Shown here piece after piece: positions 26,672 to 35,940 of a DNA stretch of 64,000 nt. The notes beneath the pieces are model-generated. The model did no database searches and was not told the DNA's origin. It saw only the letters and a program-made list of their open reading frames with translations. A program made the position numbers and the translations under genes. Numbering within the stretch: the stretch's first letter is position 1; each line of letters starts with the position of its first letter. This DNA is from JAMXLO01 sp963818775 (GTDB taxonomy: Bacteria; Pseudomonadota; Alphaproteobacteria; Acetobacterales; Acetobacteraceae), in NCBI GenBank assembly GCA_963818775.1, contig CAWFUF010000017.1, positions 62,001 to 126,000 of the forward strand. Reading direction: 5' to 3'.

Positions 26672-27018
26672 GCCGGGAAGCCATGCTCATCGTAGAGATC
26701 GTCCTCGGTGAACGGCGGCGTATCCTTGAGGCGGACTGCACTGCGTTTGGCTATCGCCAAGCCGGCCTGATAGCGCGCCTCGACCTCTTCGGGGGTCCAG
26801 GCGCGACGACGTACGCCGCGCTCGACAAACTCCGCCCCTGCGGTCTCCAGCGCACGCCGGACTTCATCCACGGTGCCTGGCGCGACCTTGCACAGCCCGC
26901 CAGGTCCCTCCAATCGGCGGACCGTCACAACGGATACATTCGCGCGTCTGGCCAATTCGTCCTGCTCCAATCGCAGCAGGGCACGGGCGGCGCGGATCTG
27001 GTCAGGCGTGATCAGCAT
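26668..27018 (-). CDS. antitoxin: XRE helix-turn-helix fused to a VapB-like C-terminal tail
   Basis: A 116-residue protein in the antitoxin position upstream of vapC. Residues about 4-60 form a lambda-repressor type helix-turn-helix (ITPDQIRAARALLRLEQDEL ... NVSVVTVRRLE). Residues about 72-116 resemble the toxin-binding tail of VapB: TPEEVEARYQAG, then PFTEDDLYDEHGFPA. In classical VapB the DNA-binding part is an AbrB/SpoVT or ribbon-helix-helix domain, so this is a domain swap. The ATG at 27018 is preferred to the GTG at 27024 for spacing from GAAG. It probably represses its own operon. Confidence 0.8.
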   Translation of the reverse strand: MLITPDQIRAARALLRLEQDELARRANVSVVTVRRLEGPGGLCKVAPGTVDEVRRALETAGAEFVERGVRRRAWTPEEVEARYQAGLAIAKRSAVRLKDTPPFTEDDLYDEHGFPA

Positions 27019-27214
27019 GATCACTTCATATCATAGGCCATCTACCCGCTTCAAGACAGCGAGGCGAATATCCTTGCCTTCGGTGCCGGCCGTTGGTTAC
27101 AGATTTGCATACTGCCGGAGCGATCCTGAGCGCTCGCCGTCACGCCCACAAACACCCGGAAACCGGGGAACGACTGGTCCGGCCAATCAGACATGCCGTC
27201 ACAGGGGGGAAGCG

Positions 27215-27928
27215 ATGTCCAACGCGACAGGCGCCATGCGGGCGCCGACCGTCCGACCGTTTCGCATGAAACATCTGGTGTTCGCCGTGATCGCGGCGAT
27301 GGCTGCCTATGTGCTCTACCATAACGAGCGCTTCCTGATCGATGCGACGCATCCGGCCTGGACGCACTATGATCCGTTCAAGTGGTGGCTGCTGCCGCAC
27401 GGTCTCGCCGGCGCCTGCGCATTGCTGCTGGTGCCGATGCAGTTCGCCGAGGGCTTCCGTCGCCGCCATACGGCGGTGCATCGGACCATAGGCACGCTGT
27501 ATGTCGTCGGCTGCTTTATCCTGGCGCCGATCGGGCTCTACATCCAGTATCTCGACGAAGCGCAGGGCGCCGCGCGGTCCTTCACTATCGAGACCATGAT
27601 CCAGTCGTCATCGCTCATGATCACGACGGGGTTCGGCCTTTACTTCGCACTGAAGCGGCAATTCACGTTTCACCGGCAGTGGATGATCCGCAGCTACGCG
27701 GTCGCGCTGACGTTCCTTGAGATACGCGTCATCCTTGGCGTGTTCGGCCTGGACCAGCCACTCGACTGGCACATCACCGAGACGGTGGTCTGGGGTTGCG
27801 TCGCCTCGTCGGTCCTGATCGGCGACATCGCCAACCAGTTCTACGAGGGCCATCTGCGACGGCGCCGAGCCGCCGGAAGAGTGGTGGACAGCCCGGACTC
27901 CAGAGGTGCTGCCGTCGCCGGCGCATAA
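27215..27928 (+). CDS. DUF2306 family membrane protein
   Basis: A 237-residue protein with about six transmembrane segments. The conserved layout is visible: YHNERFL and HPAWTHYDPFKWWLLPHG, then RRRHTAVHRTIGTLYVVG (the HRxxGxxY motif), FTFHRQWMIRSYAV and a C-terminal helix. Histidines at the membrane border recall haem-binding or quinone-interacting membrane proteins, but the family has no established function. AGGGGGGAAG lies just upstream of the ATG. It is flanked on both sides by minus-strand VapBC sequences, one intact and one decayed. Confidence 0.75.
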   Translation: MSNATGAMRAPTVRPFRMKHLVFAVIAAMAAYVLYHNERFLIDATHPAWTHYDPFKWWLLPHGLAGACALLLVPMQFAEGFRRRHTAVHRTIGTLYVVGCFILAPIGLYIQYLDEAQGAARSFTIETMIQSSSLMITTGFGLYFALKRQFTFHRQWMIRSYAVALTFLEIRVILGVFGLDQPLDWHITETVVWGCVASSVLIGDIANQFYEGHLRRRRAAGRVVDSPDSRGAAVAGA

Positions 27929-27929
27929 G

Positions 27930-28172
27930 CCCATCGAAGGCCAATCGGATCAGCACGGTTCGCGCGCGTTCGCGAGCCGCCAGGATGGCGGCGGCGATCA
28001 CGGCTACAGGCCGTTTTCGTCGTACAGATCGTCCCTCGGTGAAGGGCGGCAGACTCGCCTCGCGAGCAGCGCTTCCGGCAGCAATTGCCAGGATCCTTGG
28101 ACCAGCGCTTCGATCTCCTCCGGCGTCCGCGTGCGTCGCGACGCACGCCACGGTCGATGAAGTGCGGACACT
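27930..28172 (-). pseudogene. decayed second VapBC-like locus
   Basis: The 324-bp gap between DUF2306 and the next esterase contains, on the minus strand and in three different frames, pieces matching the intact antitoxin 1 kb away: HFIDRGVRRDA (compare EFVERGVRRRA), RTPEEIEALVQG (compare WTPEEVEARYQAG), SLPPFTE, and DDLYDENGL ending in TAG at 28004. Just after it, GTGATCGCC is identical to the first nine bases of vapC, and the following frame (AAILAARERARTVLIRL) matches the start of VapC with a four-codon gap that removes the catalytic D5. Frameshifts and truncation make it non-functional. Confidence 0.7.
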
Positions 28173-28252
28173 GCTGCTGGATGGTGAGACTGCCTGGATG
28201 GCTGCCGCGGCGCCGCCAATCTGCAATGCTGAGCACGGGAGGTGAGCTGACC

Positions 28253-29281
28253 ATGAGCGAGGCAATGGCGATCGCACGCCTACTGGATACGCTTGACGCA
28301 CTCGGGTTCATCGCGCGGCATCTGCATCCGCCGCGGCTCAAAGGACTGGTGGCGACGCTGGGCGATCGCGATGCGGCGTTGCGCGAGGCGTTGGCCGATG
28401 CCATCTGGCCCGACGAATTGCGTGACCACGTCGAGCGCGCGGCCGAGGCAACGTTGCGTGCCTGCGACGGGCTGCGCGCGGCGGTTGGTTCGACGAGCGA
28501 ATTGCGGCAGGCGCTTCGCGCGCTGCGGCAGGTGAGCCGTGCACTGGAGGCGCTGTATCCATTGGCATCGGTGATGCCGACGGTAAGCCGCTGGTTCCTC
28601 GCAGCAGACAATGCGGCGATCGGCGCGGCACGGACCGATGTGCCGACCGGCGTGCTGCATGCAGCGAACGAGACCAGCGAGCGCGGCGGTTTCTCGTTGT
28701 ATGTGCCGGAGGATTACGACCCTGCACGCGCCTATCCGCTGGTGATGGCTCTGCATGGCGGTTCCGGACACGGTCGGCTGTTCCTTTGGAGTTGGCTGCG
28801 TGAGGCACGCAGTCGCGGTGTGATCCTGGTGGCGCCCACGGCGATAGGCGACACCTGGTCGCTGATGGAACCGCAGGTGGACAGCGACAATCTGGTGCGG
28901 GTGCTCGCGGAGATCGCGCAGCGCTGGCATATCGACCGGACGCGCCTGCTGCTGACCGGCATGAGCGACGGCGGCACGTTCACGCTGCTGAGCGGGTTCG
29001 ACGATGGGTCGCCGTTCACCCACCTCGCACCGGTCGCTGCAAGTTTCCACCCGCTCCTGCTGACGATGACCGATCCACGTCGTGTGAAGGGACTGCCGGT
29101 CTATCTGGTGCATGGCGCACTGGACTGGATGTTCCCGGTAGCGAACGCGCGCACCGCACAGCGCGCGCTGGCTATGGCCGGAGCAAAGGTGGTCTATCGC
29201 GAGATCGCCGACCTGTCGCACGCGTACCCGCGAGAAGAGAACAGCGGAATGCTGGACTGGTTCCTTGCGTCAGCCGCGTGA
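28253..29281 (+). CDS. alpha/beta-hydrolase, predicted carboxylesterase/PHB depolymerase-like
   Basis: A 342-residue protein. Residues 1-110 are Ala/Leu/Arg-rich and helical, of no recognised family; residues about 120-340 form an esterase fold: YPLVMALHGGSGHGRLF (oxyanion hole), LLTGMSDGGTFTLL (nucleophile Ser), VHGALDWMFPV (acid) and LSHAYPRE (His). A GGGAGGTGAGC ribosome site precedes the ATG at 28253, supporting this start over longer in-frame ones. No signal peptide, so cytoplasmic. The N-terminal helical region is unusual for such esterases and may be a separate domain. Confidence 0.78.
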   Translation: MSEAMAIARLLDTLDALGFIARHLHPPRLKGLVATLGDRDAALREALADAIWPDELRDHVERAAEATLRACDGLRAAVGSTSELRQALRALRQVSRALEALYPLASVMPTVSRWFLAADNAAIGAARTDVPTGVLHAANETSERGGFSLYVPEDYDPARAYPLVMALHGGSGHGRLFLWSWLREARSRGVILVAPTAIGDTWSLMEPQVDSDNLVRVLAEIAQRWHIDRTRLLLTGMSDGGTFTLLSGFDDGSPFTHLAPVAASFHPLLLTMTDPRRVKGLPVYLVHGALDWMFPVANARTAQRALAMAGAKVVYREIADLSHAYPREENSGMLDWFLASAA

Positions 29282-29333
29282 TGTGCGTCGGCCCCTGTTG
29301 TGATCGTGCCCCACAGCACTTTAGAGTGCACGC

Positions 29334-31838
29334 ATGAGCGGAACGGAATCCGTGGCGGCACCGACGGGCACCCTATCGGGTCCGGGATCGCTTGCACTGT
29401 CGGCTACGAGCCGTTGGGGACCATTCGCCAGCGACCTCACCCTTGTGCCGATCCGGCCGATCAAATTCTCCGTCGCCAACATCGGCACCGAAGCGCTGAC
29501 ACTCTCGCCACCGCTTATCGACCGCCTGCGACGCAGTGATGAGGGTGCCGGTGCGGAGGGCGGCCTGCGCAGCGCCGTGATCTCCCCTGCAAGCGGGGTA
29601 TTGGCGCCGGGCGAAGAAGCGTTGATCGAGCTTAGCGGCTCTGTCCCCGGACGACCAGGCATCTATGCGTCGACGGCTCGCTTCGGAACGGCTGGTGTTG
29701 GGGCTCTGGCGATCCCGCTCACGGCGGCCGTGTCCGCAAGCCCATTGTGGGGCATCGCCTGCATGCTGCTCGGCCTGGCGGTCGTCGGCACAACAAACGC
29801 ACTGACCGGCGCGGGTAGCGTGACGTCCCAGTTGCGCGAAGCACTGACGGCACGGCAACTCACGCATGAATGGCTCGAGCGTCACCCACCACCCGAGCGT
29901 CTCAGCCGTGATATCGACGACATGGACCGTAACTTCGATGCGGCGGTGACGGCACTCAGCCAGCCGCATGCCTGGTCAATCGTTGATCATCGGCCGGAGG
30001 AAGCGAGTAAGCACCTGCAGACCGCGCTGGCAACCGCGGCGACGCTACGTACATCCATCAAGGATGCCAGCCCGGCGGAAGCAGAGGTGGAAGACCTCTC
30101 GCGCGACTGGCAGGCCCTACAGGCACAGATGAAGGCCACGGCAAGTGAGGCGAGGCCCAATGCGCCAAGCACGCCCGGGTTCGCCGCGCGGCTCGAAACC
30201 TTTGTGTACGACTGGAAGCAACAGTTCATTGGCGTGCCGATGCAATGGGTCTCGCTGCAACTGACACCGCAACTCGACCGGGTGCATTTCCTGCTTGCGG
30301 CGGGACAGGACGATGCAGCGCGGGTGCAGGCTATCGCAGTGCGGCGCTGGATCCGACGCGCAGCCGCGATGCTGGACGAACGGGTGCACACGTGGATCGC
30401 ATTCGCTGGTGCAGCCGGTGCGATCGCCGTTGCGGACCTGTCCATGCGCCAGAGGCTCTCTGCTGCGGATCTGACGGAAACCGACCGCATCGCCATTCAG
30501 GATCAACTGGACGCAGCCTCGGCAAAGCTTGGCGACAACGCTACGCCCGCCTCCTTCGTTGCGGCCGACATGGCGATCAATTCCGCCGAGACAGCGCTGA
30601 TCCGCGCGCGCACTGCGCAAATGAAGCAGCGTTTTCAAGCGGCATCAGACCAGGCAATGGCGGAGACCAGCTCCGATCGCGTTGAGCACGTGGTCGACGC
30701 GGTGGTGGCAGAGAAGCCGGCCTCGCCGCAGGACAGAATTGCCGGGTCGACCCGGATTCTCACCGCGTGGCGCGAGGTGATCGCCGGCGTGCCGGACGCG
30801 CATATGCGCGATGTGCTGAAGGCACGCGCCGACGCGATCGGACAAGCGCTGTCCTCGGGCGATCTGAAAGCAACACCGCCGCTCTACCGCGCCTTGTTGA
30901 ATGCCTGGAGCGATTGGCAAACCCAGCATGTGAGCGCCCTGACCACGCCCATTTTGCGCGCCGAATGCACCGAGGAGCGCGATGCGCTGCTGCGCAACGT
31001 GGCCGGGACGGAAGAGAACATCCGCCTCCAACCCGCGGGGCCTAAGCAGGTTGGCTGGGAGGCTGATCTGGATCGCATCCGCTTCGAGACACTACAGGCA
31101 GACATCGATGGAGATCCGGCAAAGCACTGCCTCGATGTTCTGGGTGAATTGGAGAAACGACGTATTGCCCTGTCCAGCGACGTGTTTGTCGCGATGCTGG
31201 CCAACGCTCCGATCCCTGCGTCCGCACGCATTGCATCAGCGGAACTCTCTGGCGTCGCGGAGGCGATCACTCTGACGCGCCAGCTCGCGACCGAACCGCG
31301 GTCAGTTACCCTGAAGATCCGCACGCCGCCCGAGGAGCGCACCGTCCGGCGCCGAATTGTCTTCGAGGTGGAAGATCTCGATCCGCTCTGGGGTTCTGGC
31401 ATCCAGATCGGGGTCGATTTCCAGGACGGTAGCCGCCCATTGATCACCAGCGTCGAGGCGATCCGGCAGAACGGCCCAATCGAGCACGAGTACGATGCAC
31501 CGCGCACGCTGCATCCGCGCCTGCTGGTCGCCGAGCACATCGACCCGGCTCTGACGCCGCAGGGACGAGTACTCGGCGACGGTGATACGACGCTGCTGCT
31601 TGGTCCGTCGCCCATTACAGGCGCGCAAGCGCTCGCCGATGCATTTCTGAATGCGCGCTTCGCATTGGCGCTACTGGTTGCGTCAGTTGTCTATTACTGG
31701 CGATTCAATTCGGGAAAGAAAGCCCTCGGCGAGAAGAGTTTCGACTATGTTGAGGCGTTCGCCGTCGGTTTCGCCGTCAGCCTCGCGATCACTGAGCTGC
31801 CCGAGAAGATCGCCGCATTCGCGCCGATCAAGGCATAA
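29334..31838 (+). CDS. large hypothetical membrane protein, no recognised family
   Basis: An 834-residue protein that I cannot assign. Residues about 30-132 look like a beta-sandwich (repeated strand-loop pattern, with APGEEALIELSG recalling Ig-like or BACON-type domains). One transmembrane helix follows at 135-156 (SPLWGIACMLLGLAVVG). Residues about 160-660 are strongly helical and rich in Ala, Gln, Glu and Arg. A second beta-rich part spans about 670-765, and two C-terminal hydrophobic helices lie at about 776-790 and 806-829. It is transcribed alone, has a weak ribosome site, and has no clear partner genes. Confidence 0.7.
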   Translation: MSGTESVAAPTGTLSGPGSLALSATSRWGPFASDLTLVPIRPIKFSVANIGTEALTLSPPLIDRLRRSDEGAGAEGGLRSAVISPASGVLAPGEEALIELSGSVPGRPGIYASTARFGTAGVGALAIPLTAAVSASPLWGIACMLLGLAVVGTTNALTGAGSVTSQLREALTARQLTHEWLERHPPPERLSRDIDDMDRNFDAAVTALSQPHAWSIVDHRPEEASKHLQTALATAATLRTSIKDASPAEAEVEDLSRDWQALQAQMKATASEARPNAPSTPGFAARLETFVYDWKQQFIGVPMQWVSLQLTPQLDRVHFLLAAGQDDAARVQAIAVRRWIRRAAAMLDERVHTWIAFAGAAGAIAVADLSMRQRLSAADLTETDRIAIQDQLDAASAKLGDNATPASFVAADMAINSAETALIRARTAQMKQRFQAASDQAMAETSSDRVEHVVDAVVAEKPASPQDRIAGSTRILTAWREVIAGVPDAHMRDVLKARADAIGQALSSGDLKATPPLYRALLNAWSDWQTQHVSALTTPILRAECTEERDALLRNVAGTEENIRLQPAGPKQVGWEADLDRIRFETLQADIDGDPAKHCLDVLGELEKRRIALSSDVFVAMLANAPIPASARIASAELSGVAEAITLTRQLATEPRSVTLKIRTPPEERTVRRRIVFEVEDLDPLWGSGIQIGVDFQDGSRPLITSVEAIRQNGPIEHEYDAPRTLHPRLLVAEHIDPALTPQGRVLGDGDTTLLLGPSPITGAQALADAFLNARFALALLVASVVYYWRFNSGKKALGEKSFDYVEAFAVGFAVSLAITELPEKIAAFAPIKA

Positions 31839-31868
31839 AGCAACAACAGCTTTCCACCGACGGCCGAT

Positions 31869-33077
31869 CTATTCTCCCGAGATCGTCTTTCCGACCGGAA
31901 CCCAACGGCCGCTCTCGAATCGTTGGATCTGAAACTTGTTGATCACGCTGTAGTCAGTGGGACTCGTGGTTACCGTGATGCCAGGAAGCAGCATCGGTAC
32001 ACTGACATTGTTCAGATGCGTGGCGACGTTCAACAAATTGTCCCGAGTCAGTGTCGAACCGGCCTTGTCGAGCACGTACGCGGCCAGAAAGGAGGCGATG
32101 TAGCCGACGACAACACCGCTGTCGCGCGGATTGCCCTGAGTCAGATTGGCCTTCACCCATTCCAGAAAAGCCTTCGCATCCGGATCGTCCGCCCATGTCG
32201 GATCGAACGGGTCCTTGGCATACGCTGTCGAAATCAGGCCTTCCGCGTTTTCCAGCCCAGCGGGCTTGAGCACCCCCTCGACGCCGCTCGCTATGCTGCA
32301 GACGAGATGCAGCGGTGTCCAGCCAAGATTATGTCTTGCTCGGATTTGCTCCGCACCGGCTTTTTGTGTTCCGGCGAAGTAGAACACGTTGGCGCCCGAG
32401 ACCTTCGCCGTGATCATCTGCGAATCAACCGTTGGGTCCGCGACCTCGAAGGTTTGCTCGCTGACGATCAAGGAAGCCGCCTTGTCACCAAGACCGGACC
32501 TGAATCCCGCGCGAAAGTCCTTTCCCAGATCGTCATTCTGGTAAAGGATCGCAATCCTGGGTGAGGTCACGGCTTCAAGGACGTAGCGCGCCATCGCCCG
32601 GCCTTCCGCCGCGTAGCCCGGCATGAACGCCATGGTCCAGGGAAACACCTTGGGATCCCTGAAGCGGCTCGCCCCAGTGGTGATGAACAGTTGCGGTACC
32701 TTCTTCAGGTTGAGATATTTCTGCACCGCAGCATTTGTCGGTGTGCCCACGGACCCGTACATCATCAAGACATTTTCGTCCTCGACCAGCCGCCGTGTCG
32801 CCTCTACAGTCTTCGGCGGGCTGTAGCCATCATCGAGTACGATTAGTTTGACCTGCCGGCCATTGATGCCACCGGCTTTATTGACCGCATCGAAATAAGC
32901 ACGGGAAGCATATCCCACCACACCCGCGACCGAAACCGGACCGCTGAGCGGCACGGTTTGACCGAGCTTGATTTCTGCGGCGGACGCACCGGGATCGTAC
33001 TGCTGCGCCATGGCCGCACCGGTAGCGGCAAAAAGGATCGCCGCAACAGCGCGGAACAGGCTGGAGAGCCTAGCCAC
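31869..33077 (-). CDS. ABC transporter substrate-binding protein, LivK/branched-chain amino acid type
   Basis: A family-6 periplasmic binding protein of 402 residues. The GTG at 33077 yields a normal Sec leader (FRAVAAILFAATGAAMA, cleaved before QQ), then IKLGQTVPLSGP, the VNKAGGINGRQVKLI motif and the mid-domain TVDSQMITAKVSGAN; these define the Liv-type fold. The start overlaps the end of the dehydratase gene by 8 nt, with no evident ribosome site, so it is probably translationally coupled. No permease or ATPase genes are linked; such orphan binding proteins are frequent for aromatic or carboxylic acids. Confidence 0.85.
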   Translation of the reverse strand: MARLSSLFRAVAAILFAATGAAMAQQYDPGASAAEIKLGQTVPLSGPVSVAGVVGYASRAYFDAVNKAGGINGRQVKLIVLDDGYSPPKTVEATRRLVEDENVLMMYGSVGTPTNAAVQKYLNLKKVPQLFITTGASRFRDPKVFPWTMAFMPGYAAEGRAMARYVLEAVTSPRIAILYQNDDLGKDFRAGFRSGLGDKAASLIVSEQTFEVADPTVDSQMITAKVSGANVFYFAGTQKAGAEQIRARHNLGWTPLHLVCSIASGVEGVLKPAGLENAEGLISTAYAKDPFDPTWADDPDAKAFLEWVKANLTQGNPRDSGVVVGYIASFLAAYVLDKAGSTLTRDNLLNVATHLNNVSVPMLLPGITVTTSPTDYSVINKFQIQRFESGRWVPVGKTISGE

Positions 33078-34773
33078 CAGCGCGAAGTGCTGCGAGATCG
33101 CAGCCCTCGTCCGCCTGCAACACCTGCTCGGCAACGATGCGGTCCCAGCCGCGCACCGGCTTGGCTGGCGGACGCCACGCAGCACGGCGGCGGGTCAACA
33201 CATCATCTGCCACCAGAAGATCCAGCCGTCGCTCCTTCACCGACAGGCGTATCCGATCGCCGCTCTCAACCAATCCAAGCGGGCCACCCGCCGCCGCCTC
33301 AGGCGTAATGTGCAGCACGATGGTGCCGAACGCCGTGCCGGACATGCGGCAGTCGCTCATGCGCACCATGTCCTTCACCCCGGCGCGCGCCAGCTTCTGC
33401 GGGATCGGCAGATAGCCCGCCTCGGGCATCCCCGCCGGTGTCAGCGAGCCGGCGTTCTTCAGCACCAGGATGTCCTGCTCACTTACATCCAGCGACGGCT
33501 CGTCGATGCGGTTGGCGAGGTCCTCCAGGCCGTCGAACACGACGGCGCGCGCCTCGGTCTCGAACATCGCCGGCGTCGCCGCGCTGCGTTTGAGGATCGC
33601 CCCGCGGGGCGCCAGCGAGCCAAACAAAGCCACCAGTCCGCCCACCGGCGACACCGGCTCGTCGCGCGCGCGAATGTAGCGGCGATCGACAAACACCGGC
33701 TTACACAGGCGTTGTTGCAGCGGCGCACCGGTGACATCGCGCGTCTCCAGGTGCAGCAGATCGCGCAGCTCCCACAGCAGCGCCGGCATGCCGCCGGCGG
33801 CATGGAAGTCCTCCATGTAGCCTTCGCCGGTCGGCTTGAGATCCACCAATACTGGCGTAGTGTCGGACAGTTCGTTCAGCCGGTGCAGATCGACGCGGAC
33901 GCCGCGCCGACCGGCTATCGCAGTCAGATGGATCAGCGCATTGGTCGAACCGCCGAGCGCGAGCAAGACGCGAAGTGCATTCTCCACCGACTCCGGGGTG
34001 ATAATCTCGGACGGCCGGATCGGTGCCGTGATCAGCTTGACCGCCAGCGTGCCGGCTTCCTCGGCCGCGCGCAGACGATCCGCATGCACCGCAGGGATCG
34101 AGCCATGGCCCAATGGAACCATTCCAAGTGTCTCGGCGATGCAGGCCATGGTGGACGCGGTGCCCATCACGCCGCAGGTCCCGGCAGTTGTCGCGAGCCG
34201 GCCCTCGATCTCGGCAATCCTTCCTTCGGTCACGCGTCCTGCACGATACGCTGCCCAATAGCGGCGGCAGTCGGTGCAGGCGGACAGCCGCTCCCCCTGA
34301 TATGGCGTGGCCAACATCGGGCCGGTGACGAGCTGCACCGCGGGTATATCGGCCGATGCAGCCGCCATCAGCTGCGCGGGTACCGTCTTGTCGCAGCCGC
34401 CAACCAGCACCGCGGCGTCCATCGGCTGCGCGGTCAGCATGGCCTCGGTGTCGAGGGCGGCAAGGTTGCGGTAATGCATCGAGGTGGGGAACAGCGACGG
34501 CTCGCAGAGCGACACGGTGGGGAATGCCAGCGGCAGTCCACCGGCGGCCAGCACGCCGCGCTTCACCGCCTCGATCAGCTCGGGAACCGTGCGGTGGCAG
34601 TTGTTAAAGTCCGAGCCGGTATCGACGATGCCAACTACGGGGCGATCCAGCATCGCCTGCGAATAGCCCATCGACTTGGCGAACGACCGGCGCAGGTATA
34701 GCGCGAAGTCGCGGTCGCCGTAGTTGGCGGTGTTGCGGGCCAGGCCGCGTTTCTGTGCGGGTTCTTCATCCAT
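33070..34773 (-). CDS. IlvD/Edd family dehydratase (sugar-acid dehydratase-like)
   Basis: A 567-residue [Fe-S] dehydratase. Cluster cysteines lie in GGCDKTVPAQLMAA and TAGTCGVMGTASTM; the C-terminal RMSDCRMSGTAFGTIVLHIT and GLVESGDRIRL match the L-arabinonate/D-xylonate/galactonate dehydratase branch more than true IlvD. It would dehydrate a sugar acid to a 2-keto-3-deoxy acid. The ATG at 34773 is chosen because the much longer open frame upstream only mirrors the divergent dehydrogenase gene. It is first in an operon with the LivK-like binding protein, and divergent from a D-hydroxyacid dehydrogenase, an arrangement suggestive of sugar-acid catabolism. Confidence 0.88.
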   Translation of the reverse strand: MDEEPAQKRGLARNTANYGDRDFALYLRRSFAKSMGYSQAMLDRPVVGIVDTGSDFNNCHRTVPELIEAVKRGVLAAGGLPLAFPTVSLCEPSLFPTSMHYRNLAALDTEAMLTAQPMDAAVLVGGCDKTVPAQLMAAASADIPAVQLVTGPMLATPYQGERLSACTDCRRYWAAYRAGRVTEGRIAEIEGRLATTAGTCGVMGTASTMACIAETLGMVPLGHGSIPAVHADRLRAAEEAGTLAVKLITAPIRPSEIITPESVENALRVLLALGGSTNALIHLTAIAGRRGVRVDLHRLNELSDTTPVLVDLKPTGEGYMEDFHAAGGMPALLWELRDLLHLETRDVTGAPLQQRLCKPVFVDRRYIRARDEPVSPVGGLVALFGSLAPRGAILKRSAATPAMFETEARAVVFDGLEDLANRIDEPSLDVSEQDILVLKNAGSLTPAGMPEAGYLPIPQKLARAGVKDMVRMSDCRMSGTAFGTIVLHITPEAAAGGPLGLVESGDRIRLSVKERRLDLLVADDVLTRRRAAWRPPAKPVRGWDRIVAEQVLQADEGCDLAALRAGG

Positions 34774-34830
34774 GCGGGAGATGCTAGGCCAGGGACCGAA
34801 CGCGAGCAATTTCGACGGGGAAGACAGGTC

Positions 34831-35892
34831 ATGGCTGTAAACCTGAAGCGGCTGGTGTATTTCGACAGCTTCATGGACCCGATCGCCAACGCGATCATCG
34901 GGCGGCGCGACGATATTGATCTTGTGCGGCTTGAATACGCCACGGCCGTGGCAGAGAACTGGGCGGAGATCAGCCAGGCGCACGGCTACCAGGTCCAGCC
35001 GCGCGGCGAGCTGCGCGAACCATGGTTCGGCGATGCCGCGTTGCTGGCGCGTTGCCCCAACATGCTGGCGCTCAGCTCGACCGGTGCCGGCTACGACATG
35101 ATAGATGTCGATGCCTGCACCGCGGCCGGCGTGATCGTGGTCAACCAGTCCGGCACCAACTGGGAGCCCGTCGCCGAACATGCGCTCGGCATGATCCTGT
35201 CGCTGTCGAAGCGGATCGCACTGTCGGAGCGGGCGATGAAGCGCACGCCCGACCTCGACCGCCGCGCCTACGCCGGCAACAACCTTCGCAACAAGACGGT
35301 CGGCATCGTAGGGCTCGGTCATATCGGCCGGCGCGTCGCCGAGCTGTGCGGCGTGTTGTTCAACAACACGGTGCTCGCCTACGACCCCTATCTGACCGCG
35401 GACCAGATTGCCACACGTGGCGCCACCAAGGTGGAGCTCGACGAACTGCTGCGCCGCTCGGACTACGTGACCGTGCACTGCCCACGCAGCGCCGAGACCT
35501 TCGGCATGTTCGGTGCCTCGCAGTTCGCCGCGATGAAGCCCACAGCGTATTTCATCAACACCGCCCGCGGCGGCATTCACGATGAGGCGGCGCTCGAAGT
35601 GGCCTTGCGTGAGGGGCACATTGCCGGCGCGGGACTCGACGTGTTTCTGAAGGAACCGCCCGATCCGGCGCACCCGCTGTTGAACATGGACAACGTCATC
35701 GCCAGCCCGCACATCGCCGGCATGACAGTCGAGACGATGGTGGAGATGTGCGAGGCGACCGCTCTGCAATGGCTGACGATCTTCGATGGCGGCGTGCCGC
35801 CGCGGCTGGTCAATCCCGAAGTGTGGCCGCGCTACGCCGATCGCTTTGCCGAGCTCCTCGGCTTTCGACCGGCTGACCTGCCATCGATGTGA
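34831..35892 (+). CDS. D-isomer-specific 2-hydroxyacid dehydrogenase
   Basis: A 353-residue NAD(P)-dependent reductase of 2-oxoacids. The Rossmann motif is GIVGLGHIGRRVAELCG; catalytic residues are seen as NTARGGIHDEAAL (Arg), GLDVFLKEPPDPAHPL (Glu) and SPHIAGMT (His). GGGGAAGACAGG lies just upstream of the ATG. It is divergent from the IlvD/Edd dehydratase with about 57 bp between starts, so one control region could serve both; the pair could act on glycerate- or sugar-acid-derived intermediates. Confidence 0.9.
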   Translation: MAVNLKRLVYFDSFMDPIANAIIGRRDDIDLVRLEYATAVAENWAEISQAHGYQVQPRGELREPWFGDAALLARCPNMLALSSTGAGYDMIDVDACTAAGVIVVNQSGTNWEPVAEHALGMILSLSKRIALSERAMKRTPDLDRRAYAGNNLRNKTVGIVGLGHIGRRVAELCGVLFNNTVLAYDPYLTADQIATRGATKVELDELLRRSDYVTVHCPRSAETFGMFGASQFAAMKPTAYFINTARGGIHDEAALEVALREGHIAGAGLDVFLKEPPDPAHPLLNMDNVIASPHIAGMTVETMVEMCEATALQWLTIFDGGVPPRLVNPEVWPRYADRFAELLGFRPADLPSM

Positions 35893-35940
35893 CCAGTGCC
35901 GACGTCGCGCTCAGCACGCCGACTGGTCGTTCGCCCCGGC

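Noticed and set aside
33070..35769. 899-codon version of the IlvD/Edd dehydratase
   Set aside because: The additional N-terminal 332 codons are antisense to the D-hydroxyacid dehydrogenase gene; the family starts at the ATG at 34773.
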